A stretch of 64,000 bases of DNA, from the NCBI RefSeq assembly GCF_001484765.1, contig NZ_LLXO01000007.1, positions 186,001 to 250,000 of the forward strand. The letters run 5' to 3'. This stretch comes from Entomohabitans teleogrylli (GTDB lineage: Bacteria > Pseudomonadota > Gammaproteobacteria > Enterobacterales > Enterobacteriaceae). Both the position numbers and the translations under genes were made by a program. This document shows positions 51,534 to 62,216 of this stretch, in pieces; within the stretch, counting starts at the first letter, position 1; every line of letters begins with the position of its first letter. The notes beneath the pieces were generated by a model that did no database searches, was not told where the DNA came from, and worked only from the letters and a program-made list of their open reading frames with translations.

Positions 51534-52478
51534 ATGCTCGATCAGGAGACGATTCGGACCTTCATTATGGTGGCGGAAACCGGGAGTTTTTCCCGCGCCG
51601 CCGGGACATTGCACAAAACGCCCGCGGCGATTAGCTACCGTATTAAAACCCTTGAGGAACAGGTCGGCACTCAGTTATTTTTGCGCACTACCCGTTCGGT
51701 GAGCCTGACTCTGGCCGGAAGCCACCTGCTGGAGCATTGCCGTTCGTGGCTCAACTGGCTGGACGGGATGCCCGATGAATTGCAGCAAATTAACGCCGGC
51801 GTGGAGAGGCAGGTGAATATTGTCATTAACAATTTGTTGTATCATCCTCACAGCGCGGCCTCATTATTGACGTGGCTGCATCAGCGCTTTCCGTTCACCC
51901 GTTTTCAAATTTCTCGCCAGGTCTATATGGGGGTCTGGGACTCCCTGTTGTATGACGATTTCCAGATGGCGATTGGCGTGACGGGATCCGAATCGTTGTC
52001 GAACAGTATTTCGCTACTGCCGCTCGGTGAGGTGAGCTGGCGGTTTGTGATAGCCCCGGGCCATCCGCTGGCCAGCCATCCGCCAGGGGTACTGTCAGAC
52101 GAACAGTTGCGGCGTTATCCGGCCATCAATATCGATGATACTTCGCGTAATTTAACCCGTCGCGTGGCGTGGCTGCTCAATGGTCAGAAAGAGATTAAAG
52201 TGCCGGATATGGGAACCAAACTGGCCTGTCATCTGAGCGGTCTGGGGGTCGGTTTTTTGCCGGAACGGTTGTGCCGGCCTTATATCGATTCCGGCGAACT
52301 GGTGGTCAGGGATGTGGTGAATGCACGCCAGCCCTCGCCGCTTTCTATCGCCTGGAAGGCGGACAGCAGCGGGAAAGTGGTGAGCGAAATCGTTGCGCTG
52401 TTTAAACAACAGGAAACGCTGGCGACCGGGTTCTTAAGCACCATCGATCGTCCGTTTAACGGCGGAACGGGAGAGTGA
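51534..52478 (+). CDS. allS: AllS-like LysR-family activator
   Basis: 314 residues. The N-terminal LysR helix-turn-helix ([20 protein letters not shown]...[14 protein letters not shown], residues 6-50) is followed by a PBP-like effector domain. It closely resembles E. coli AllS, for instance [14 protein letters not shown] and [17 protein letters not shown]. AllS activates allantoin utilisation genes; here it is the last gene of the module rather than divergent, and probably controls it. The symbol is by resemblance; it could be a paralogue with a different inducer. Confidence 0.8.
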   Translation: MLDQETIRTFIMVAETGSFSRAAGTLHKTPAAISYRIKTLEEQVGTQLFLRTTRSVSLTLAGSHLLEHCRSWLNWLDGMPDELQQINAGVERQVNIVINNLLYHPHSAASLLTWLHQRFPFTRFQISRQVYMGVWDSLLYDDFQMAIGVTGSESLSNSISLLPLGEVSWRFVIAPGHPLASHPPGVLSDEQLRRYPAINIDDTSRNLTRRVAWLLNGQKEIKVPDMGTKLACHLSGLGVGFLPERLCRPYIDSGELVVRDVVNARQPSPLSIAWKADSSGKVVSEIVALFKQQETLATGFLSTIDRPFNGGTGE

Positions 52479-52480
52479 TA

Positions 52481-52505
52481 CGGCGCCCGCGAAGGCGCCG
52501 TTATT
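52481..52505. terminator. Terminator between the allS-like gene and can
   Basis: CGGCGCC-CGCGAA-GGCGCCG stem followed by TTATT, between convergent genes. It closes the right end of the module. Confidence 0.7.
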
Positions 52506-52507
52506 GA

Positions 52508-53170
52508 TCACTTGTGGCTGTGATGGGTGAGCTTGAGGTTGGAAATCCCGTTGCGGTAGCGCTGCTCAAGAATTTCACGGCTGGTGGCCGTTACCTCCAG
52601 ATCGCGCAGCAGGCCGTCGTGAATGCCGTAGGCCCAGCCGTGGATCGTCACTTTCTGACCGCGCTTCCACGCCGACTGCATGATGGTGGAGTGCCCCAGG
52701 TTATAGACCTGCTCCATCACATTCAGCTCGCACAGCGTGTCCATACGGCGCTCCGGCGGCAGTTCGCCGAGCAGAGAGCTATGTTTGAACCAGATGTCGC
52801 GGATGTGCAGCAGCCAGTTGTCGATAAGCCCCAGTTCCGGGTTTTCCACCGCCGCCTGCACGCCGCCGCAACCATAGTGACCGCAAATGATGATATGCTC
52901 TACTTCCAGAACATCCACCGCGTACTGCACCACCGAAAGGCAGTTCAGATCGGTGTGGATCACCAGGTTGGCCACATTACGGTGAACAAACAGTTCGCCA
53001 GGTTCAAGGCCGGTCAGCCGTTCGGCGGGGACACGACTGTCGGAGCAACCAATCCATAGAAAGCGCGGTTTTTGCGCCTGCGCCAGACTTTCAAAAAATC
53101 CGGGGTCCTCTTCCACCAGCATCTTTGACCACAGACGGTTGTTGCTGATGAGTGTATCAATGTCTTTCAT
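52508..53170 (-). CDS. can: Beta-class carbonic anhydrase
   Basis: 220 residues. Zinc ligands Cys42 and Asp44 ([11 protein letters not shown]) and His/Cys in [12 protein letters not shown] are in the E. coli positions. It hydrates CO2 to bicarbonate, which carboxylases need, and is essential in air in E. coli. Divergent from yadG. It is the right-hand backbone anchor of the inserted carbamoyl-transfer module. Confidence 0.98.
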   Translation of the reverse strand: MKDIDTLISNNRLWSKMLVEEDPGFFESLAQAQKPRFLWIGCSDSRVPAERLTGLEPGELFVHRNVANLVIHTDLNCLSVVQYAVDVLEVEHIIICGHYGCGGVQAAVENPELGLIDNWLLHIRDIWFKHSSLLGELPPERRMDTLCELNVMEQVYNLGHSTIMQSAWKRGQKVTIHGWAYGIHDGLLRDLEVTATSREILEQRYRNGISNLKLTHHSHK

Positions 53171-53279
53171 GGTAGGTTAACGACCTGTAACCAGATTAGT
53201 GCGTTGAGGTAATATAGGGCAACTCAACTTTTTTTTAAACCACTTAACTTGTGCGACAAAACAAGGTGACAACAAATTT

Positions 53280-54206
53280 ATGACCATTGCACTGGAACTG
53301 GAGCAACTGACCAAGACCTATGCCGGTGGGGTTCAGGCCCTGCGCGGCATCGATTTACAGGTCGAAGCCGGTGATTTTTATGCGCTTCTTGGCCCCAACG
53401 GCGCCGGGAAATCGACCACCATCGGTATCATCAGTTCTCTGGTGAATAAAACCTCGGGCCGGGTGCGCGTGTTTGGCTACGATCTGGAGCGGGATGTGGT
53501 GAACGCCAAGCGCCAGCTTGGGCTGGTGCCGCAGGAATTTAATTTTAACCCGTTCGAAACCGTTCAGCAGATTGTGGTTAATCAGGCCGGTTATTACGGC
53601 GTAGCGCGTAATGAGGCCGTTACGCGCAGTGAAAAATACCTCACCCAACTGGATTTATGGGAAAAACGCAACGAGCGGGCGCGGATGTTGTCCGGGGGGA
53701 TGAAACGGCGCTTGATGATCGCCCGGGCGCTGATGCATGAGCCGAAGCTGTTGATTCTCGACGAACCTACCGCCGGGGTGGATATTGAACTGCGCCGCTC
53801 AATGTGGGGTTTCCTGAAGGATCTCAACGACGGCGGCACCACCATTATCCTGACTACCCACTATCTGGAAGAGGCGGAGATGCTGTGCCGCAATATCGGC
53901 ATCATTCAGCGTGGCGAGCTGGTGGAAAATACCTCGATGAAGAACCTGCTGTCAAAGCTGAAGTCCGAAACCTTCATTCTCGATCTGGCGTCGAAAAGCC
54001 CGCTACCGAAACTGGAAGGTTATGAGTATCGGCTGGTGGACACTTCGACGCTGGAAGTTGAGGTGCTGCGCGAGCAGGGGATCAACAGCGTGTTCACCCA
54101 GCTCAGCGCCCAGGGGATCCAGGTATTAAGTATGCGTAACAAAGCCAACCGCCTTGAAGAGCTGTTTGTCACGCTGGTGCATGAGAAGAAAGGGGAATCC
54201 GCATGA
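53280..54206 (+). CDS. yadG: YadG, ABC transporter ATP-binding protein
   Basis: 308 residues, the E. coli length. Walker A GPNGAGKST (about 40-48), ABC signature LSGGMKRR and Walker B LLILDEPTAGVD are present. The extra C-terminal domain of about 90 residues is typical of DrrA/NodI-type exporters. Overlaps yadH by ATGA, so the two form an ABC-2 exporter. The substrate is unknown. Confidence 0.95.
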   Translation: MTIALELEQLTKTYAGGVQALRGIDLQVEAGDFYALLGPNGAGKSTTIGIISSLVNKTSGRVRVFGYDLERDVVNAKRQLGLVPQEFNFNPFETVQQIVVNQAGYYGVARNEAVTRSEKYLTQLDLWEKRNERARMLSGGMKRRLMIARALMHEPKLLILDEPTAGVDIELRRSMWGFLKDLNDGGTTIILTTHYLEEAEMLCRNIGIIQRGELVENTSMKNLLSKLKSETFILDLASKSPLPKLEGYEYRLVDTSTLEVEVLREQGINSVFTQLSAQGIQVLSMRNKANRLEELFVTLVHEKKGESA

Positions 54207-54973
54207 TGCAGCTTTACTGGGTGGCGCTGAAAAGTATCTGGACCAAAGAGATACACCGCTTTATGCGTATCTGGGTGCAGACCCTGGTGCCGCCGGTCAT
54301 TACCATGACGCTCTATTTTATTATTTTCGGTAATCTGATCGGTTCGCGCATTGGCGAGATGCATGGCTTTACCTATATGCAGTTTATTGTACCGGGTCTG
54401 ATCATGATGGCGGTCATTACCAACTCGTACGCCAACGTGGCTTCGTCGTTCTTCAGCGCCAAATTTCAGCGCAATATTGAAGAACTGCTGGTGGCCCCGG
54501 TTCCGACCCATATTATTATTGCCGGTTATGTGGGCGGCGGTGTGGCGCGCGGGCTGTGCGTTGGCGTACTGGTGACTGCGATATCGCTGTTTTTCGTGCC
54601 GTTTCAGGTCCATTCGTGGCTGTTTGTCGGCCTGACGCTGGTGTTGACCGCGGTGCTGTTTTCACTGGCCGGGCTGCTGAATGCGGTGTTTGCCAAAACG
54701 TTTGACGATATCAGTCTGATCCCGACTTTTGTGCTGACGCCGTTAACCTATCTGGGGGGCGTGTTCTACTCCCTGACGCTGCTGCCGCCGTTCTGGCAGG
54801 CGCTGTCGCAGTTGAACCCGATTGTGTATATGATCAGCGGCTTCCGCTTCGGCTTTCTGGGGATTTCTGATGTGCCGCTGCTGTTTTCGGTGGCGGTACT
54901 GGTGATTTTTATTCTGGCGTTTTATCTGTTGTGCTGGTATTTGATCCAGCGCGGTAGAGGACTGCGCAGTTAA
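54203..54973 (+). CDS. yadH: YadH, ABC-2 type permease
   Basis: 256 residues with six transmembrane segments, ABC-2 family. LTPLTYLGGVFYSLTLLPPF and the NPIVYMISGFRFGFLG region are the family signature. Partner of YadG, with which it is translationally coupled. Nearly identical to E. coli YadH. A GC hairpin terminator follows 69 bp downstream. Confidence 0.95.
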   Translation: MMQLYWVALKSIWTKEIHRFMRIWVQTLVPPVITMTLYFIIFGNLIGSRIGEMHGFTYMQFIVPGLIMMAVITNSYANVASSFFSAKFQRNIEELLVAPVPTHIIIAGYVGGGVARGLCVGVLVTAISLFFVPFQVHSWLFVGLTLVLTAVLFSLAGLLNAVFAKTFDDISLIPTFVLTPLTYLGGVFYSLTLLPPFWQALSQLNPIVYMISGFRFGFLGISDVPLLFSVAVLVIFILAFYLLCWYLIQRGRGLRS

Positions 54974-55042
54974 ATCATAAATATCAATGGATTGATATGT
55001 CGTGGCCTTCTGTTTCGGGTGACCCGTATCGACACTTATCTG

Positions 55043-55069
55043 GCGGCCTGCGGGCCGCTTTTCTGTTTT
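55043..55069 (+). terminator. Terminator after yadGH
   Basis: GCGGCC-TGCG-GGCCGC stem followed by TTTTCTGTTTT. Confidence 0.85.
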
Positions 55070-55138
55070 CAATTGATGGATATCACACTTTACTTTTGTC
55101 ACTCTGGCAAACTATGTGTCGGTTAACAGGAGGGGCAT

Positions 55139-55570
55139 ATGCTGGGGTGGGTGATAGCCTGTCATAATAGCGATTCTCAGGTGCTGCTGGCGCAACTGGA
55201 AACGGCGTGCGGTCCGCTGATTCAGTGCCGGGCTGTGAGTTTCTGGAGCGGGCTTAGCTCCAATATGCTCAGCCGTATGATGTGCGACGCGCTGCATGAA
55301 ACCGACAGCGGGGAAGGGGTTATCTTCCTGACCGATGTCGCTGGTGCGCCGCCGTACCGGGTCGCAGCGCTGTTGAGTCATAAACATCCCCATTGCGAAG
55401 TGATTGCCGGCGTCTCGCTGCCGTTGCTGGAGGCGTTGTATCCGCAGCGCGAGGCGCTCACCAGCGAGAGGTTTCGCGACCAGGCGATACGGCTGGGCGG
55501 CGCGGAGGTCACCAGTCTGTGGCATCAGCAGCAAAAGAATCCGCCATTTGTGTTGCATCATCACTACTGA
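55139..55570 (+). CDS. yadI: YadI, PTS EIIA component (mannose/sorbose type)
   Basis: 143 residues, EIIA-Man family. His9 in GWVIACHN is the likely phosphorylation site, and the FLTDVAGAPPYRVAALL segment is conserved. E. coli YadI is 146 residues; here the C-terminus ends slightly earlier (PPFVLHHHY). No EIIB/C/D partner is adjacent, so it is an orphan EIIA whose partner is unknown. Confidence 0.92.
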   Translation: MLGWVIACHNSDSQVLLAQLETACGPLIQCRAVSFWSGLSSNMLSRMMCDALHETDSGEGVIFLTDVAGAPPYRVAALLSHKHPHCEVIAGVSLPLLEALYPQREALTSERFRDQAIRLGGAEVTSLWHQQQKNPPFVLHHHY

Positions 55571-55646
55571 GCCGTGAATTCGCCGGTGGTTTTGCTAAAA
55601 TCATAACCCTGTTCCGCTTCGTTTCCCGATCTGTGGCGCCTGAATA

Positions 55647-56882
55647 ATGGGTATACGCCTGATTGTCTGTCTGTTGCTTTTTTTCGCCGCCAGCGTTCAC
55701 GCCAGCCTGCTCCGTGAACAGCGCGAGGCGCCTCGCTATATGCAAACCACGCAGACGTCTGTGCTGCTGGCCCAGGTGGGAAACCGGGTAATAACGGTTG
55801 GTACCATCAACGAAGGGCAAATTCTGGCGGTGACATCCGTCGCCTCAGACTATAGCGAGTTTAGTTTTGGCTTTGGTACCGGGTTTATTGAGAAAAACCA
55901 CCTGCAGGCGGTACAGGGCAAACTGCGGGTGGAGGATCGGCTCGGGGATCTTAATAAACCGTTCAGTAACCGTAATCTGGTGACGTTTCGTGATGTGCCG
56001 CTGTACGAGGCGCCGGATGCCCGCAGCAATCGTTTCGGCACCCTGGCCGGCAACCTGCGTTATCCGGTCTTAAGCACTCTCAGGGATCGTTTGAACCAGA
56101 CCTGGTTTCAGGTGCGGATAGGCGGCCGTCTGGCGTGGATCAGTAGCCTGGACGCCCGGGAGGACCAGGGGATCCCGGTACTCACCTACCACCATATTTT
56201 GCGCGATGAGGAAAACAGCCGTTTTCGCCAGACTTCCACCACTACCTCGGTGCGCGCTTTCAGCAATCAGATGACCTGGCTGCGCGACCAGGGCTACGCT
56301 ACGCTGACCCTGTACCAACTGGAAGGCTACCTGCGTAACCAGATGAATTTACCCGCCCGGGCGGTGGTGATTACTTTTGATGATGGCCTGAAATCGGTCA
56401 GTCGCTATGCGTATCCGATCCTCAGGGATTACGGTTTTAACGCGACGGCATTCATTATTTCCTCACGCATTAAACGCCATCCGCAGAAGTGGGATCCGAC
56501 CTCGCTGCAGTTTATGAGCATTGCGGAACTGAAAGCGATTCAGGACGTGTTTGATATCCAGTCGCACACCCATTTTTTACACCGCCTGGGCGCCGGACGG
56601 CATCCGGTGCTGCTGAGTCGCAGTTATCACAATATCCTGTTTGATTTCGAGCGCTCGCGGCGGGCGTTGGCCCAGTTCAACCCGCATGTGTGGTATCTTT
56701 CCTACCCCTTTGGCGGTTATGACGACAAGGCGCTACGGGCGGCCCGCGACGCTGGCTTTCGGATGGCGGTGACCACCGTGCGCGGTAAGGTGAAGCCGGG
56801 AGATAACCCGTTTTTACTGAAGCGGCTGTATATTCTGCGTACCGATTCACTGGAGACCATGGCCGGTCTGGTAAGCCATTAG
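55647..56882 (+). CDS. yadE: YadE, predicted polysaccharide deacetylase lipoprotein-like exported protein
   Basis: 411 residues (E. coli 409). The Sec-type signal [19 protein letters not shown] is followed by an SH3-like N-terminal half (about 30-165). The NodB/CE4 deacetylase domain starts at [12 protein letters not shown], with the metal-site aspartates in [10 protein letters not shown] and histidines in [11 protein letters not shown]. Likely acts in the envelope; the substrate is not known. Convergent with panD. Confidence 0.92.
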   Translation: MGIRLIVCLLLFFAASVHASLLREQREAPRYMQTTQTSVLLAQVGNRVITVGTINEGQILAVTSVASDYSEFSFGFGTGFIEKNHLQAVQGKLRVEDRLGDLNKPFSNRNLVTFRDVPLYEAPDARSNRFGTLAGNLRYPVLSTLRDRLNQTWFQVRIGGRLAWISSLDAREDQGIPVLTYHHILRDEENSRFRQTSTTTSVRAFSNQMTWLRDQGYATLTLYQLEGYLRNQMNLPARAVVITFDDGLKSVSRYAYPILRDYGFNATAFIISSRIKRHPQKWDPTSLQFMSIAELKAIQDVFDIQSHTHFLHRLGAGRHPVLLSRSYHNILFDFERSRRALAQFNPHVWYLSYPFGGYDDKALRAARDAGFRMAVTTVRGKVKPGDNPFLLKRLYILRTDSLETMAGLVSH

Positions 56883-56955
56883 CCGTGCAGGTAGATGCCG
56901 CTGGCTGGCAGAAAGGGGATATCTCCGGACGCCAGACGGCGCCCGGGGAAGATAA

Positions 56956-57336
56956 TCAGGCTACCTGAACCGGTACCGCCTTCGCTTTACGCTTCATCTC
57001 ATTGTCGCCGTCAAAATAGGCCACTTTCGGCTGCCAGGTGCGCGCCTCGGCGTCTGGCACGGTAACATAACTGGCGATGATCAGAATATCGCCAACGTCG
57101 GCGCAGTGGGCCGCCGCGCCGTTAACCGAGATAATGCGTGAACCACGCTCGCCAGCGATGGCGTAGGTGGAGAAACGCTTACCGTTGGTCACGTTATAAA
57201 TATCAATCGCTTCATATTCCAGAATACCAGCCGCTTCAAGGAAATCCTGATCGATGGCGCAGGAGCCTTCATAATGCAGGTCCGCCTGAGTGACTTTAAC
57301 GCGGTGCAGTTTGCCTTGCAGCATTGTGCGAATCAT
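56956..57336 (-). CDS. panD: Aspartate 1-decarboxylase proenzyme
   Basis: 126 residues, as in E. coli. Self-cleavage occurs between Gly24 and Ser25 (YEGSCAID) to create the pyruvoyl group. It makes beta-alanine for pantothenate. It lies 96 bp from panC; the transposase-like yadD gene that separates panC and panD in E. coli is absent here. Confidence 0.98.
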   Translation of the reverse strand: MIRTMLQGKLHRVKVTQADLHYEGSCAIDQDFLEAAGILEYEAIDIYNVTNGKRFSTYAIAGERGSRIISVNGAAAHCADVGDILIIASYVTVPDAEARTWQPKVAYFDGDNEMKRKAKAVPVQVA

Positions 57337-57432
57337 AAACTTAAACCTTTATCACCTGAGCTACTAACAGGGCGGGAGTTGACCCGCCCGGGAAAGGATG
57401 TCGGGCAGTATTGCCTGTTTTATAACCAATGT

Positions 57433-58287
57433 CTACGAATTGAGTTCTACCAGCGCGTTATCGATCAGGCGCGCTTCTCCGAGCCAGGCCGCGACCAGTA
57501 CGACGGCGCGACGGCTCTCGTCGGTCAGGGCCTGTAACGTGTCGGCATCGCGGATTTGCAGATCGTCGGCGCGGAATCCTTTCTCATTAAGCTCCATGGA
57601 AGCGATGGTCAGCAGCTCATCGCTGTCGCGCTCGCCGGCGCGCAGCTTGTCCGCCACGCTGAACATCACCTTACTCAGCCCGGGGGCGATTTTGCGCTGT
57701 TCGCTGGTCAGGTAACCATTGCGCGAACTGAGGGCCAGGCCGTCTTTGGCGCGCATAATCGGCACCCCGACAATGTCGATGTCATAGCCCAGGTCGGCGA
57801 CCATTTTGCGAATCAGGGCCAGTTGCTGAAAATCTTTTTCGCCAAAGCAGGCCAGGTCCGGCTGGATAAGGTTGAACAGCTTGCTGACAACGGTAGCGAC
57901 GCCGCGGAAATGGCCGGGGCGGCTGGCGCCTTCCAGAATGGTCGACAGCACCGGCACTTCAACGAAGGTCTGCACATCCAGCCCTTTCGGGTAGATCTCC
58001 GTCGCCGAAGGGGCGAAGACCAGGTCCACGCCGCGGCGATTGAGTTTCTCACAGTCTTCCTGCAGCGTGCGCGGATAGCGCTCCAGATCGTCAGGGCGGT
58101 CAAACTGCATCGGGTTGACGAAAATACTCACTACCACCACGTCGGCCCGGGCTTTCGCCTCATCCACCAGCTTCATATGCCCGTCGTGCAGGTTGCCCAT
58201 GGTCGGCACCAGCGCAACGCGTTTGCCCTCAAGACGCCAGCGACGGATTTGCTGACGCAATAGCGGCAGGGTTTCAATAATCAGCAC
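57433..58287 (-). CDS. panC: Pantothenate synthetase
   Basis: 284 residues. The ATP-binding [14 protein letters not shown] (HIGH-like) motif and [15 protein letters not shown] segment are present. Condenses pantoate with beta-alanine at the cost of ATP. Located 13 bp downstream of panB in a panBC operon. Confidence 0.98.
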   Translation of the reverse strand: MLIIETLPLLRQQIRRWRLEGKRVALVPTMGNLHDGHMKLVDEAKARADVVVVSIFVNPMQFDRPDDLERYPRTLQEDCEKLNRRGVDLVFAPSATEIYPKGLDVQTFVEVPVLSTILEGASRPGHFRGVATVVSKLFNLIQPDLACFGEKDFQQLALIRKMVADLGYDIDIVGVPIMRAKDGLALSSRNGYLTSEQRKIAPGLSKVMFSVADKLRAGERDSDELLTIASMELNEKGFRADDLQIRDADTLQALTDESRRAVVLVAAWLGEARLIDNALVELNS

Positions 58288-58300
58288 AACCTTTCTCCTG

Positions 58301-59095
58301 TCAGTGGAAACTGTGTTCTTCCGCCGGATATGCCGCGGATTCTACCTCAGCGATATACTGGCGCACCGCGGCGCGCATATCGCCCGTCGCGGCAAGAAAG
58401 TTTTTGGCGAACTTAGGAATATGGCCGCCGGTAATCCCAAAAGCATCGTGCATTACCAGGATCTGGCCGTCCGTTACATTGCCTGCGCCGATACCGATAA
58501 CCGGGATGGTCAGCGCATCGGTGATACGCTGCGCCAGCGCGACCGGAACGCACTCCAGCACCAGCAACTGGGCGCCGGCGGCTTCCAGCGCCAGCGCGTC
58601 GTCGAATAAGGCCTGAGCGGCGTCTTCGTCGCGGCCCTGGACTTTGTAGCCGCCGAAAATGTTGACCGACTGCGGCGTCAGACCGAGATGGCCGCAAACC
58701 GGAACGGCGCGTTCGGTCAGCATACGTACCGTTTCCGCCAGCCAGCGACCGCCTTCGATTTTGACCATATTGGCTCCGGCGCGCATCACGATAGCGGCAT
58801 TCTCAAAGGCTTGCTGTGGGGTGGCATAGGCCATAAAAGGCAGGTCGGCGAGTAGCAGGCTGGCGGGAGCGCCGCGGCGCACTGCCCGGGTGTGGTAGGC
58901 AATCTCTTCCACGGTTACCGGCAGGGTTGAATCGTGGCCCTGGACCGTCATGCCGAGAGAGTCGCCGACCAGCAAAACGCCAATGCCTTCATCGGCGAAG
59001 AGTTTGGCGAAACTGTAATCGTAAGCGGTAATGGTTGCGAATTTCTTATGCTGTTGTTTCAGCTGGCGCAGTTGGGTGACAGTTGTCGGTTTCAT
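58301..59095 (-). CDS. panB: 3-methyl-2-oxobutanoate hydroxymethyltransferase
   Basis: 264 residues from the ATG at 59095 ([10 protein letters not shown]), which follows CTGGGGAG. An in-frame extension of 15 codons is rejected because 264 is the E. coli length. Transfers a hydroxymethyl group from methylene-THF to ketoisovalerate, giving ketopantoate. Visible: [38 protein letters not shown] and [18 protein letters not shown]. Confidence 0.98.
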   Translation of the reverse strand: MKPTTVTQLRQLKQQHKKFATITAYDYSFAKLFADEGIGVLLVGDSLGMTVQGHDSTLPVTVEEIAYHTRAVRRGAPASLLLADLPFMAYATPQQAFENAAIVMRAGANMVKIEGGRWLAETVRMLTERAVPVCGHLGLTPQSVNIFGGYKVQGRDEDAAQALFDDALALEAAGAQLLVLECVPVALAQRITDALTIPVIGIGAGNVTDGQILVMHDAFGITGGHIPKFAKNFLAATGDMRAAVRQYIAEVESAAYPAEEHSFH

Positions 59096-59252
59096 AATCT
59101 CCCCAGGCAGCGTAGGTGGATGATTGAATGAATAGCGCATTCTGGAAGATGTCGGTTCAGAATGCTAATGTTTTGATGTTATTTCTTGGTTTATTTTAAT
59201 TCTGGCGATATTTGCTGATTTTATGGAATTTATTAATACTAAATGCTGATAA

Positions 59253-59732
59253 TTACCATAATGGCGGTATCTCATCGCGAAGATTCGCCAGTTGCGCCTT
59301 CAGGGATGGCCCTCCGGGCAGTACCAGGTCGGCGGCGATTTCATGCAGCGGCCACAGCATAAACATGCGATTGCGCATATCGTAATGGGGAATCGTCAGG
59401 CGCGGGGTGGTAATCACCTCATTGCCGAACAGCAGGATATCCAGATCCAGGGTTCGTGGTCCCCAGCGTTGCTCCTTGCGTACTCGCCCTTGTTCCAGTT
59501 CGATACGCTGGGTGTGATCCAGTAGCGCCTCGGGCGCCAGCGCGGTGTCCAGCGCCACAACGGCGTTCAGGTAGTCCGGCTGGTCCTGCGGCCCCAGCGG
59601 CGGGGTGCGGTAAAAAGAGGAGACGGCGGCAAGTGTGCTGTGCGGAATAGCCGCCAGTGCATCAAGGGCGGCGTGGACCTGATCGAGGGGCGACGCCAGA
59701 TTACTACCGATAGCGATGTAGCAGCGCGTCAT
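59253..59732 (-). CDS. folK: 6-hydroxymethyl-dihydropterin pyrophosphokinase
   Basis: 159 residues, the E. coli length. The HPPK signature [13 protein letters not shown] and the N-terminal [15 protein letters not shown] are present. It pyrophosphorylates the pterin for dihydropteroate synthase. The start codon overlaps the pcnB stop (ATGA), so translation is coupled. Confidence 0.98.
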   Translation of the reverse strand: MTRCYIAIGSNLASPLDQVHAALDALAAIPHSTLAAVSSFYRTPPLGPQDQPDYLNAVVALDTALAPEALLDHTQRIELEQGRVRKEQRWGPRTLDLDILLFGNEVITTPRLTIPHYDMRNRMFMLWPLHEIAADLVLPGGPSLKAQLANLRDEIPPLW

Positions 59733-61126
59733 GCGCTACCCTCGCGGCGCGGCGCGCGTTTACGCGGACGCCGGCGATTGCGACGCGCGGCGGGATCGTC
59801 CCCCAGTTTGCCGACCATCTCTTTTTGCAACGGCGGCGGCGCCACCTGGAATTCGCCCCACCACTGGGTCAGGCGCTGCAGCTCGGCATTGCGCTCCACC
59901 TCGGCGCGCAGCGCCAGTAAATCCCACGCGGCGCGGAATTTAGGATGTTCCATCAGCTTCCAGGCGCGTTTACCCTGGCGGCGCGACAGGCGCAGTTGCA
60001 ACTGCCAGATATCGCGAACCAGAGTGGTGATACGTTTCGGAATGGCCAGCGAGCGGCAGGCTTCATCCAGCACATCGTTCATCGACAGGGCGAAGGCGTC
60101 ATGCCAGGTCAGCCCGCTCTCCTGGGCAATTTTCTGCGCGGTCTCCAGCGCCGGGTACCAGAGCATCGCGGCGAATAAAAACGCCGGATTGACGCGCATA
60201 TCGTTATGGATACGGTTGTCGGTATTTTTCAGCACCTGGGCCACCATGCGCTCCATCGGGCTGTCGCCCTTGTCGGTGAAATAGCGCGTGATGGTGGGAA
60301 ACAGCGGCTGAAGTAACTGGTATTCATGCAGCAGGCGCCAGGTGTCGTAGCCGTAACCGGCCTGCAGCAGTTTCAGGGATTCTTCATACAGACGCGCCGG
60401 CGGCACATCGTTAATCAGCACCGACAGGCGCGGAATCGGTTCGGCGGTTTCCGGGCTGATGGTCATGCCCAGTTTGGCGGCGAAACGCACGGCGCGCAGC
60501 ATGCGTACCGGATCTTCCCGGTAGCGCTGTTCCGGCTCGCCAATCAGGCGAATTATCCCTTCCTGGAGATCGCGCAGGCCGCCAACGTAGTCGCGTACCG
60601 TAAAGTCCGCCACGCTGTAATACAGGCTGTTAATGGTGAAATCGCGCCGCTGAGCGTCTTCTTCAATGGAGCCAAAAATATTGTCGCGCAGCAACATACC
60701 GTTTTGCCCGCGCTGGGATTGCTGGCGATCGGCGGCCTGCTCTTCGTGGTGCCCGCGGAAGGTAGCGACTTCGATAATTTCCGGACCAAACATAATGTGC
60801 GCCAGACGGAAACGGCGCCCCACCAGACGGCAGTTGCGGAATAACTTACGTACCTGATCCGGCGTGGCATTGGTGGTGACGTCGAAATCTTTGGGCTTTT
60901 TCCCCAACAGCAGATCGCGCACGCCGCCGCCGACCAGATAGGCTTCATAACCGGCTTTATTCAGGCGATAGAGCACTTTGAGGGCATTTTCACTGATATC
61001 TTTGCGGGAAATGGTGTGCTGTTCGCGTGGAATAACGGTCATAGCGCGCTGCGCATCCTGTTGCGTAGCTCCGCTCTCCTCGCGGTTTAACACCTTGCGG
61101 CAAAAATTAGCGACTCGGGTAAAAAT
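59729..61126 (-). CDS. pcnB: Poly(A) polymerase I, starting at an ATT codon
   Basis: 465 residues if translation starts at the ATT at 61126, exactly the E. coli length. The encoded [12 protein letters not shown] matches the E. coli N-terminus, and GAGGTG lies just upstream. The first conventional in-frame start (GTG 61093) would remove these 11 residues. Nucleotidyltransferase motifs: [20 protein letters not shown] with the catalytic aspartates, and [11 protein letters not shown] basic C-terminal tail ([14 protein letters not shown]) follows. It adds poly(A) to RNA 3' ends, promoting decay. An AUU start is known to limit PcnB in E. coli. Confidence 0.95.
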   Translation of the reverse strand: MFTRVANFCRKVLNREESGATQQDAQRAMTVIPREQHTISRKDISENALKVLYRLNKAGYEAYLVGGGVRDLLLGKKPKDFDVTTNATPDQVRKLFRNCRLVGRRFRLAHIMFGPEIIEVATFRGHHEEQAADRQQSQRGQNGMLLRDNIFGSIEEDAQRRDFTINSLYYSVADFTVRDYVGGLRDLQEGIIRLIGEPEQRYREDPVRMLRAVRFAAKLGMTISPETAEPIPRLSVLINDVPPARLYEESLKLLQAGYGYDTWRLLHEYQLLQPLFPTITRYFTDKGDSPMERMVAQVLKNTDNRIHNDMRVNPAFLFAAMLWYPALETAQKIAQESGLTWHDAFALSMNDVLDEACRSLAIPKRITTLVRDIWQLQLRLSRRQGKRAWKLMEHPKFRAAWDLLALRAEVERNAELQRLTQWWGEFQVAPPPLQKEMVGKLGDDPAARRNRRRPRKRAPRREGSA

Positions 61127-61184
61127 AGTGCACCTCGGTTGTGTAGTAGTCAGTGGCCAGAAAAAAACAGCGGGTAATCATAGC

Positions 61185-62081
61185 TCAGAGTGGCGCGTTT
61201 GAGAATGACGGATTGATGCGCGCCGTCAGTGGTACCTTTTCCAGGTTCCACTGGTCAACCGCCCGCGCCAGTAACGCGTCGCGGGTTAAATCACGCCACT
61301 CAGCGCCGCTTTGCTGGCCGAGAAAACTCAGCGCGGCGGCAAGCGCCGGACGCGGATCGCCGCCGGGAAGCGCCGGCGCGTGGTTTTGCTTGGAAAGTTT
61401 ATTCCCCTGTTCGTTAAGGGCCAGCGGCAGGTGAATATAGTCGGGCGTCGGCCAGCCGAATTGCTGATACAGGGAAATTTGCCGGACAGTGGGTTCAACC
61501 AAATCGGCGCCGCGGACAATTTCCGTCACCCCTTGATAGTGGTCGTCTACCACCACCGCCAGATTGTAGGCAAACAGCCCGTCGCGGCGGTGAATAATGA
61601 AATCTTCCCGGGCCAGCGCCTCATTGGCGACCAGCGTACCGCGCAGGCGATCGGCAAACTGCAATACCGGATGGCGCTGTATCAGGCGCAGCGCGGCATT
61701 TTGCGAACCCAACCCCAGTGTGCGGCAGTGGCCGTCGTAGATCCCCCCAGCCTGTTGAATGCGCGCCCGGGTACAGGTGCAGTAATAACTCAGTCCCTGT
61801 TGATGAAGCCACTCCAGCGCCGCCCGGTAAGCATCGTGACGCTGCGACTGCCAGAGAACCTCGCCATCCCAGCCAAGACCATAATGTTCGAGCTGGCGCA
61901 GAATGGTATCCGCCGCGCCGGCAATTTCCCGGGGAGGATCGATGTCCTCGATGCGTACCCGCCAGATACCGCGCTGAGCGCGCGCCTGCAGGTAGCTGCC
62001 GAGGGCGGCTACCAGGGAGCCGAAATGGAGTTCGCCGGAAGGGGAGGGGGCAAAGCGGCCAGTATAGGGTCGATCGGACAT
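61185..62081 (-). CDS. gluQ: Glutamyl-queuosine tRNA(Asp) synthetase
   Basis: 298 residues, GluRS catalytic-domain paralogue lacking the anticodon-binding part. The HIGH-like [12 protein letters not shown] and KMSKS-like NKLSKQNHA motifs are present, as is a zinc-type cysteine cluster ([11 protein letters not shown]...GHCRTLG). Attaches glutamate to queuosine in tRNA(Asp). Follows dksA, as in E. coli, where transcription can read through from dksA. Confidence 0.96.
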   Translation of the reverse strand: MSDRPYTGRFAPSPSGELHFGSLVAALGSYLQARAQRGIWRVRIEDIDPPREIAGAADTILRQLEHYGLGWDGEVLWQSQRHDAYRAALEWLHQQGLSYYCTCTRARIQQAGGIYDGHCRTLGLGSQNAALRLIQRHPVLQFADRLRGTLVANEALAREDFIIHRRDGLFAYNLAVVVDDHYQGVTEIVRGADLVEPTVRQISLYQQFGWPTPDYIHLPLALNEQGNKLSKQNHAPALPGGDPRPALAAALSFLGQQSGAEWRDLTRDALLARAVDQWNLEKVPLTARINPSFSNAPL

Positions 62082-62169
62082 GTCTGCGTGTCACACTTCA
62101 GGCTACGGGTGTACCGGTCGTTGGTCGTTCACCCCGGCCATGCGGAAAATGTTGAGGGATAAATTAATA

Positions 62170-62192
62170 CGGCGGGAACAGGTCCCGCCGTT
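62170..62192 (-). terminator. Stem-loop between dksA and gluQ
   Basis: ACGGCGGGA-ACAGG-TCCCGCCGT, a 9-bp stem downstream of dksA. The following sequence on the dksA strand (ATTAATTTAT) is only moderately U-rich. Likely a partial terminator between dksA and gluQ. Confidence 0.6.
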
Positions 62193-62216
62193 TCACTGTT
62201 GGTGCGCTGCCCGCCG

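Noticed and set aside
57337-57432. A yadD-like transposase gene between panC and panD, as in E. coli
   Set aside because: The spacer is only 96 bp and contains no coding sequence; the gene is absent.
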